A DNA stretch of 64,000 nt from Agromyces mediolanus (lineage in GTDB: Bacteria; Actinomycetota; Actinomycetes; Actinomycetales; Microbacteriaceae). Positions within the stretch are counted from its first letter, which is position 1. Each line of letters begins with the position of its first letter. Location: assembly GCF_023715325.1 (NCBI RefSeq), contig NZ_JAMBNX010000005.1, forward strand, positions 186,001-250,000, given 5' to 3'. Both the position numbers and the translations under genes were made by a program. Shown here piece by piece: positions 59,090-64,000 of this stretch. The notes beneath the pieces were generated by a model. The model did not search any database. It had not been told where the DNA came from and worked only from the letters and a program-made list of their open reading frames with translations.

Positions 59090-59962
59090 TCACTCGCCCC
59101 GATACCAGGCGACCGCTTCGGCCGAGAGCGCGAAGGGACGGGCGAGGGCGACGGATGCCTCGGCCGGCAGGCGTCGGACCGCGAAGCCGTGGTCGACGCC
59201 GAGCAGGGCGAGCGCCCGTTCGAGGGTCGGCGAATCGGCCACCGCGGTGCGCGCCTCCTGCATCGGCACGCTCGGGGGTGCCGGACGATCCGGCCAGAGC
59301 GCGCCGACGAGCGCCCGCACCCGCATCGGCTCCCGATGCGCGGCGTGCACGACCGAGTGCGCAGGGCGCGGACCGGTGGCGAGCTCGACGAGCAGCGAGC
59401 CGAGGGTGCTCGCCTCGATCACCGAGTGCACGGCGCGCCCGTCGTCGACGAGGCCGCCGACGGCCGCCGTGAGCGCGGCGATGCCGCGGCCCACCCAGCG
59501 ATCGCCGGCGCCGACGACGAGGTGCGGGCGAACCACGAGCCCGCCGTGCGCGAGCACGATCCGTTCCGCGGCCGCGCGGCTCTCGCTGAGCGGGGAGCCC
59601 GGGGCGACGGGGGCATCCGCTTCATCGAGATCGTGGAACGGCCCGCGTCCCGAGACGGCGGCCGTGCTGAGGTACACGAGCCGCGCGCCCGCCGCGGCGG
59701 CGGCGACGTTGGCCGTGCCCTCGACGTTCACCCGCCGGCAGAGCTCGGGGTCGCTCCCGACGTAGCTCGCCGCGTGCACCACGACCGACGTCCCCGCCAG
59801 GGCGGCGCGGAGGGCCGAGGCATCCTGCACGTCGGCGAGCTCCCTCGGGATCGGGCGGGCGGTCCAACCCGCTCGCCGCTGCGCCGCGGCCACCGCGCGC
59901 GAACCGATGAAGCCGCGCGCGCCGAGGATCGCGAGAACGGGTGGGGCGGCGGTGCTGGGCAT
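59090..59962 (-). CDS. NAD-dependent epimerase/dehydratase-like oxidoreductase
   Basis: 290 aa, atypical short-chain dehydrogenase. Dinucleotide motif LAILGARGFIGS (9-20), VVVHAASYVG, and LVYLSTAAVSGRG; the catalytic YxxxK is replaced (SLSESRAAAE), a strong oddity, so it may not be a standard epimerase. Starts ATG 59962, divergent from the TetR gene with 66 bp between. Such reductase-like genes accompany AfsA/ScbR loci in Streptomyces, where they process butanolides. Confidence 0.72.
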   Translation of the reverse strand: MPSTAAPPVLAILGARGFIGSRAVAAAQRRAGWTARPIPRELADVQDASALRAALAGTSVVVHAASYVGSDPELCRRVNVEGTANVAAAAAGARLVYLSTAAVSGRGPFHDLDEADAPVAPGSPLSESRAAAERIVLAHGGLVVRPHLVVGAGDRWVGRGIAALTAAVGGLVDDGRAVHSVIEASTLGSLLVELATGPRPAHSVVHAAHREPMRVRALVGALWPDRPAPPSVPMQEARTAVADSPTLERALALLGVDHGFAVRRLPAEASVALARPFALSAEAVAWYRGE

Positions 59963-60028
59963 GTCGGCCTCTGTTCATCCGTGGCGGGTTGGCTAGGGTT
60001 GACCGCAGCCGAAACGAAGCGGGGTGGA

Positions 60029-60691
60029 ATGGTCCAGCAGGAACGGGCGCGACGGACACGGGCGAAGATCATGCTCGGGGCGGCCGAGGTGATCCGCACC
60101 GCCGGGTACTCGAACGCCACGCTCAACGAGATCGGCGCCGCCGCCGGCGTCACCAAGGGTGCGCTCTACTTCCACTTCGACTCCAAGGAGGAGATCGCCC
60201 GGGCCCTCATCGAGGAGCAGCATCGGGTGACCCGCGAGGCCGCGACCGAGATCCTCCAGCTCGAGCTCTCTCCGGTCGAGCACATGCTCCGGCTCTGCAT
60301 GGACCTCGCCGTGCGGCTCACCGACGACCCGATCGTGCGCGCCGGCATCCGCCTCACCACGGACTCCTCGACGTTCGACACCCCGCTCATCGATCCGTAC
60401 CGGGACTGGATGGCGACCTTCGAGGAGCTCGCCCGCCGGGCCGATGCGGCGGGCGAGACGAACGGGCGCATCTCGCCCGAGGTGTTCGCCCGCACGCTCA
60501 TCCCCTCGTACACCGGCGTGCAGCTCGTCTCGGAGACGTTCACCGGTCGCACCGACCTGGTCGATCGCATCCACGACCTCTGGCGGGTGCTGCTCTCCGC
60601 CATCATCCCCGAGGAGCAGCTCGACGCGAAGCTCGCGCTCGCCGACGAGGTGTTCACCGTGAAGCCCCGTCGGCGCCGGAAGCGAGCGTAG
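60029..60691 (+). CDS. TetR-family receptor, gamma-butyrolactone receptor-like (ScbR/ArpA type)
   Basis: 220 aa. HTH about 9-56 with NEIGAAAGVTKGALYFHFDSKEEIARALI, which is nearly the ScbR consensus. Ligand domain segments VRAGIRLTTDSS and SYTGVQLVSETFTG match the ArpA/ScbR family from memory. Start ATG 60029. A TAGGGT box is at 59994-59999. Its end overlaps the 3' end of the AfsA-like gene by 38 nt, tail to tail. Alternative: an ordinary TetR repressor. Confidence 0.82.
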   Translation: MVQQERARRTRAKIMLGAAEVIRTAGYSNATLNEIGAAAGVTKGALYFHFDSKEEIARALIEEQHRVTREAATEILQLELSPVEHMLRLCMDLAVRLTDDPIVRAGIRLTTDSSTFDTPLIDPYRDWMATFEELARRADAAGETNGRISPEVFARTLIPSYTGVQLVSETFTGRTDLVDRIHDLWRVLLSAIIPEEQLDAKLALADEVFTVKPRRRRKRA

Positions 60692-61541
60692 CCTCCGCGC
60701 GCATCGCCACGCGCCGCCCCTGGCGGATCTCGAAGTCGGCCCGCTCCCCGCGAACCACCGCGCTGATGCCGGCCGGGGCGTCGAACTCGACGATGCGGCG
60801 GAAGTCGGCCTCGAAGCGGGTGAGCTCGAGCCGCGGGTCCGCCGCCTCGAGCCGGGCCGCCTGGCGGCAGGCCTCGATGAGCGCGGCGCCCGGCACGTGG
60901 TCGAGGAGATGGTCGTAGAAGACCGGATGCCGCCGGTCGACGTCGAGTTCGAGCCCGCCGTCGCCGTCGACGAGGAGGACGTCCTCGTCATCTCGGCGGC
61001 CGACCGCCGCCGCCGGCACGAGCGGCCCGCGACGTCCGAGCGGCGGCGTCGAGCCCGCGCGCTCACCCCGGAGCCGGGCGTACGCGGCCGGGCCGACGAC
61101 GAGGGCGTCACCGTGCCCCGTCGCGAGGGTGCCGCCCGTCGACGCGCCGAGCGAGATCTCGAAGCGGGCGCTGCGGAACGCCCCGGCGGGGGTGCGCACG
61201 AGACGCGTCGCGCGCACCGTCGCATGCAGCTCGGTCGCGGAGCCCGCCGCGGCGGGCAGCGGTCGGCGGAGCAGCGCGAAGCCGAGTCCCGTCATCAGGA
61301 AGCGGTGGTCGAGCGGCACGCCGAATCCCTCGTGACAAGCGAGGATCGTCAGCTGACGGATGGTCTCGGTCACGAGGGCGGAGCCGGGGAGCTCGGGCTC
61401 GAAGTAGCCGTGCCGCCTCGGCCACTGCAGGGCGGCGACGTACTCGTGCTCGCCCCAGCGGACGAAATCGGTGGGCAGTACCTCGCTCGTGGACTTCCGA
61501 TGGACGAGGCGGCGCGGGACCGCTTGGTCGAAGGACAGCAC
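60654..61541 (-). CDS. AfsA-like gamma-butyrolactone synthase (A-factor hotdog domains)
   Basis: 295 aa, GTG start with GGAG 5 nt upstream; a longer reading adds 39 residues. Two AfsA repeats: residues about 10-90 (LVHRKSTSEVLPTDF, ALQWPRRHGYFEP, ALVTETIRQLTILACHE, DHRFLM) and about 200-235 (HPVFYDHLLDHVPGAALIEACRQAA). The AfsA family condenses a beta-keto-acyl-ACP with dihydroxyacetone phosphate to begin butanolide synthesis. Unusual for this family of bacteria. Confidence 0.85.
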   Translation of the reverse strand: MLSFDQAVPRRLVHRKSTSEVLPTDFVRWGEHEYVAALQWPRRHGYFEPELPGSALVTETIRQLTILACHEGFGVPLDHRFLMTGLGFALLRRPLPAAAGSATELHATVRATRLVRTPAGAFRSARFEISLGASTGGTLATGHGDALVVGPAAYARLRGERAGSTPPLGRRGPLVPAAAVGRRDDEDVLLVDGDGGLELDVDRRHPVFYDHLLDHVPGAALIEACRQAARLEAADPRLELTRFEADFRRIVEFDAPAGISAVVRGERADFEIRQGRRVAMRAEATLASGADGASR

Positions 61542-61579
61542 TGGCGCTCCAAGGATTTCGGGTTCGGGGTTCTCTGGAA

Positions 61580-61605
61580 ACCGGGAAGGCGGTATGCTGA
61601 TCTTA
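61580..61605 (-). promoter_or_regulatory. Promoter and possible receptor site of the AfsA-like gene
   Basis: TAAGAT (RC of 61600-61605) is a -10 candidate. ACCG (61580-61583) and CGGT (61590-61593) form a dyad, AAACCG-N6-CGGTAT, in the style of butyrolactone-receptor boxes. Weak. Confidence 0.35.
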
Positions 61606-61698
61606 GTCGGGGGGCTGTGCGCGGGTGCAGGAATCGGGGGATACCTGTACCCGCGCACTCATGTGGCCGCGCACTCAGGTGCCCCGCAGAAGCGGCGA

Positions 61699-62637
61699 TC
61701 AGCGCGCGACGAAGGCCGACACCTCGTCGGCGCTCGGCAGATCGGCCCCGGCGCGCGACGCCGTGATCGCCGCGCAGGCGGCCGCGAAGTGCGCCGCATC
61801 GTGCAGTTCGCCCGCGTGTGCCGCACGGCGGCGCAGCTGCGGCACGAGCCCGCCGGCGACGACCGCGAAGAGGAACCCCGCCATGAACGAGTCGCCCGCG
61901 CCGACTGTGTCGACCGTCGTGACGGGGAACGCGTCGAACGTCACCACCTCGGAGCCCGCCGCGAGCAGTCCGCCCGCCGCGCCCCGGGTGATCACCGCCA
62001 CCGCACCGGACTCGGTCGCGAGCGCCGAGGCGGACTGCTCGGCGGTGCGGCCGGGGTAGAGCCACGCGGCATCCTCGTCGCTCATCTTCACGAGCTGGGC
62101 GAGACCGGCGAACTCGGCGACGCGCGCGACCGCGGCCGCACGCGAGCCGATCAGGGTCGGGCGCACGTTCGCGTCGAAGGAGACGAGCGCATTCGCCGAG
62201 GCCTCGCCGACGGCGTCGAGCACCGTCGCCGCACCGGGCTCGAGGTAGGCGGCGATCGACCCCGTGTGCACCACGTCGAATCCGGTCACGTCCGGTCGCG
62301 CCGGTCGCCACTCGACCGCGAATTCGTAACTGGCCCCGCCGTCCGCGGCGAGCGTCGCCCGCGCGGTTGATGTGCGCGGGATCGCGCCGAACGTGCCGGG
62401 GGCGATGGCGACGCCGGATGCCTCGGCGTGCCGCCGTACGAGCGCGCCGTGGGCGTCGTCGCCGAGGCAGCTCGCGAGCTGCACGGTCGCGCCGAGGCGG
62501 GCGAGTCCGACGGCGACGTTCAGTGGGCTCCCGCCCGGATGCTCCGCGACGCCGCCGGCGCGGTCGTGCACGACGTCGACGAGCGCCTCGCCGATCGACA
62601 GGACCCGCGCGCCGGCGGGCCAGCTCACTGCGGTCAT
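61699..62637 (-). CDS. PfkB-family carbohydrate kinase (fructokinase/ribokinase-like)
   Basis: 312 aa. N-terminal GEALVDVV and GGSPLNVAVGLARLG (16-50) and the C-terminal signature DTVGAGDSFMAGF with catalytic Asp249. Phosphorylates a sugar or nucleoside at a primary alcohol; the substrate is not fixed by the sequence. GGGAG precedes the ATG. No sugar transporter lies adjacent. Confidence 0.89.
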   Translation of the reverse strand: MTAVSWPAGARVLSIGEALVDVVHDRAGGVAEHPGGSPLNVAVGLARLGATVQLASCLGDDAHGALVRRHAEASGVAIAPGTFGAIPRTSTARATLAADGGASYEFAVEWRPARPDVTGFDVVHTGSIAAYLEPGAATVLDAVGEASANALVSFDANVRPTLIGSRAAAVARVAEFAGLAQLVKMSDEDAAWLYPGRTAEQSASALATESGAVAVITRGAAGGLLAAGSEVVTFDAFPVTTVDTVGAGDSFMAGFLFAVVAGGLVPQLRRRAAHAGELHDAAHFAAACAAITASRAGADLPSADEVSAFVAR

Positions 62638-62653
62638 GTCGGCTCCCAGCTCT

Positions 62654-62695
62654 CGGTGCTCGGTTCGCGGTGCTCGGTTCGCGGTGCTCGGTTCG
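62654..62695. repeat. Three perfect 14-bp tandem repeats
   Basis: CGGTGCTCGGTTCG, three times, directly before the kinase gene. A variable-number repeat that could alter the promoter or spacing. Confidence 0.85.
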
Positions 62696-63187
62696 TCAGC
62701 CTGAGGTGGAGGCGTGCGGGGGCGTCCCGGCGGGTCGCCGGAATCGGCTGATCCACAGCCCGGGCAGCACTTCCTGGTCGCCCTCGTGGACGAAGCCGGC
62801 GCCCTCGTAGAGGCCTCGGGCGGGATCGTTGCCCCGACCCGTGGCCACCACCGCCCGGGGTGCGAGGGCGAGTGCCTCGCCCGCGAGTGCGCGGCCCACA
62901 CCGCGCCGCGCGTGCTCCGGCGCCACGACGAGGCGATCGAGGTCGAGCAGCTCGTCGTCCACGGTGAAGCCCAGTGCGCCGGCGAGCTCGCCGTCGCGTT
63001 CCGCCACGAGCCAGCGCAGTCCGGCCGCGCGCAGCCCCGCCTCCGTCTCGTGCAGTGGCGGGATGCGGTCGTCGCCGATGAGCGCCGCCTCGATCGCGTA
63101 GGCGGCGTGCTGGATCTCGAGCAGCCGGGGCGCGAGCTCGTCGAGCTCGGCCGCACCGAGCTCGCGGACGGCGACGGGCTCGCTCAC
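62696..63187 (-). CDS. GNAT-family N-acetyltransferase
   Basis: 163 aa, GTG start. Core LDLDRLVVAPEHARRGVGRALAGEAL, with the acetyl-CoA loop R-R-G-V-G-R, and GNDPARGLYEGAGFVHEGDQEV. Substrate unknown. It starts inside the stop of the next upstream gene (GTGA overlap), so they form an operon. Confidence 0.87.
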   Translation of the reverse strand: MSEPVAVRELGAAELDELAPRLLEIQHAAYAIEAALIGDDRIPPLHETEAGLRAAGLRWLVAERDGELAGALGFTVDDELLDLDRLVVAPEHARRGVGRALAGEALALAPRAVVATGRGNDPARGLYEGAGFVHEGDQEVLPGLWISRFRRPAGTPPHASTSG

Positions 63188-63717
63188 GCCGGGCGGTCGC
63201 CGTCCTCGGCGTCGGCCGCGCCGCGCTCGGACGCCTCGGCCCGGCTCAGGTGGTCGAGCAGCTCGTCCATCGTCGCGAAGGAGCGGCTCTCGGCGCCCGC
63301 GCCGTCGCCTTCGAGCTCGTACTCGTACTCGAACTCCTCGTCGTCCTCGTCGAGCTCGACCTCGGCGACCGCGAGCTCCTCGTCGAGTGCGCAGAAGACG
63401 GTGACGCCCTGACCGGGCGCGTCGTACATGAGCACGAGTTTCGCGTCGGGCAGCACGATGACGCCCTCGAGGGCGACCTCGACGGCCTCGCCGTCCTCCA
63501 CCGCGAGCTCCGCCGCGGCGCGCTCGTCGGCGGCCAGCAGGTGGGACTCGGCGAGGGGCGCGAGGGCGCGCTCGACGAGGGCGCGCATGGCCCCGAGCTC
63601 GGCGGTGGTGCCCTCCTCCGGCTCCGAGAGCACGGCGACGACGCGGTCGCCGGGCAGGGTGGCGGTGGCGGTCAGGTCGCCGTCGTCGTCCAGGGTGACG
63701 TCGGTGAGTCCGGTCAT
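63184..63717 (-). CDS. Acidic protein of unknown function
   Basis: 177 aa, strongly acidic (runs such as VELDEDDEEFEYEYELEGD). A predicted globular N-terminal half with VVAVLSEPEEGTTAELGAM and VILPDAKLVLMYDAPGQGVTVFCALD is followed by a charged tail. I recognise no family. Start ATG 63717, after GAGGAG 7 nt upstream. Cotranscribed with the acetyltransferase. Confidence 0.68.
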   Translation of the reverse strand: MTGLTDVTLDDDGDLTATATLPGDRVVAVLSEPEEGTTAELGAMRALVERALAPLAESHLLAADERAAAELAVEDGEAVEVALEGVIVLPDAKLVLMYDAPGQGVTVFCALDEELAVAEVELDEDDEEFEYEYELEGDGAGAESRSFATMDELLDHLSRAEASERGAADAEDGDRPA

Positions 63718-63811
63718 GGTGGGGCTCCTCAGCTGGGGTGGACAGCATCGATCCTGCCACCCGCCGCCGGGTCGCGCTGCATCCCGCGGCGAGCCGGCGA
63801 GGCATCCGTCG

Positions 63812-63847
63812 AGTTGTTTTGATTCATTCAAAACAACTTGCTAGGGT
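63812..63847 (+). promoter_or_regulatory. Fur-type operator and promoter
   Basis: AGTTGTTTTGA (63812-63822) and TCAAAACAACT (63828-63838) form a perfect 11-bp inverted repeat with a 5-bp spacer. TTGATT (63819-63824), 17-nt spacer, TAGGGT (63842-63847) is a good sigma-A promoter inside it. Confidence 0.78.
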
Positions 63848-63853
63848 CGAGAC

Positions 63854-64000
63854 ATGGAGGTGCACGGCATGGCGACGGACAGCGCGGAGCGACTCCGGGC
63901 CGCGGGCCTCAAGGTCACCGCGCCGCGCAGGGCGGTGCTCGCCGCCCTCACCGGCCATGGCCACCTCGACGCCGAGACCGTCTTCGAACGGGTGCGCGGC
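63854..64000 (+). CDS. Fur-family regulator, 5' part
   Basis: The first 49 codons are present: SAERLRAAGLKVTAPRRAVLAALTGHGHLDAETVFERVRG is the wHTH of Fur/PerR/Zur proteins. It is cut by the window end, so the metal site and the exact type are unknown. Two starts compete: ATG 63854, leaderless 6 nt after TAGGGT, and ATG 63869 with GGAGGT before it. The operator suggests autoregulation; in related actinobacteria a catalase often follows. Confidence 0.82.
   Translation, partial: MEVHGMATDSAERLRAAGLKVTAPRRAVLAALTGHGHLDAETVFERVRG

Noticed and set aside
59018..60028. Plus-strand extension of the TetR frame from 59018
   Set aside because: The conserved TetR protein begins at ATG 60029; the upstream part is the antisense of the epimerase gene.
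1..64000. CRISPR array or rRNA operon
   Set aside because: I saw no regularly spaced direct repeats with spacers and no rRNA-like sequence.

Overview
The window is high-GC DNA from an actinobacterium. Codon use, frequent GTG starts, gene order and the menaquinone-based respiratory genes point to the family Microbacteriaceae; this is inference, as no 16S or marker search was possible. Most genes are housekeeping, but three regions are accessory: a 5.35-kb integrated element, a catabolic island and a small signalling locus.

Region 1 (1-23.2 kb) is core genome. It opens with a cytochrome c maturation system II operon (TlpA/ResA-like lipoprotein, CcdA, ResB, CcsA). An MFS efflux pump and a divergent MerR regulator follow, sharing a palindromic operator. 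Then comes a nearly complete menaquinone set (menC, menB, menE, menA, menD, menF, menG, polyprenyl diphosphate synthase), interspersed with a PPK2-type polyphosphate kinase, small membrane proteins, a ferredoxin-NADP reductase, a prepilin peptidase, a hydrolase, YajQ, a MOSC protein and a PH-domain membrane protein. Many of these genes have a TANNNT -10 box 6-7 nt before the start codon, which suggests leaderless mRNAs.

Region 2 (23.3-28.75 kb) starts with tRNA-Tyr. A tyrosine recombinase has inserted a 5.35-kb element into its 3' half, leaving a 55-bp direct repeat at both ends. The element carries an excisionase-like HTH protein, two exported proteins, a conserved hypothetical, a HicAB toxin-antitoxin pair, a small hypothetical, an XRE repressor with an ImmA-type protease, and the integrase. 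Paired TGCACC(G/C)TAT motifs near both ends look like integrase arm sites. No replication, packaging or relaxase gene is visible. Just outside is a sortase-anchored adhesin with DUF11-like and SpaA-like domains.

Region 3 (32.4-57.0 kb) is a catabolic island: three related solute-binding lipoproteins, one Dpp/Opp-type ABC importer, two pairs of paralogous amidohydrolases, a beta-hydroxyacid dehydrogenase, a 6-oxocamphor-hydrolase-like crotonase, an aldehyde dehydrogenase, a VOC protein, a fused E1 and an E2 of a 2-oxoacid or acyloin dehydrogenase complex, and two GntR/FCD regulators. Four promoters carry a TGGC-N3-GCCA operator, so the island looks like one regulon. I propose that it imports an amide- or ring-containing compound, hydrolyses it, opens a cyclic beta-diketone intermediate, and feeds oxoacid and aldehyde products into central metabolism. 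The substrate is unknown.

Region 4 (57.0-64.0 kb) has CinA, a ferritin-like protein, an ArsR/SRPBCC pair, then an apparent gamma-butyrolactone signalling locus (NAD-epimerase, ScbR-like TetR receptor, AfsA-like synthase), a PfkB kinase, a GNAT acetyltransferase, an acidic protein, and the start of a fur-family gene behind a strong palindromic operator.
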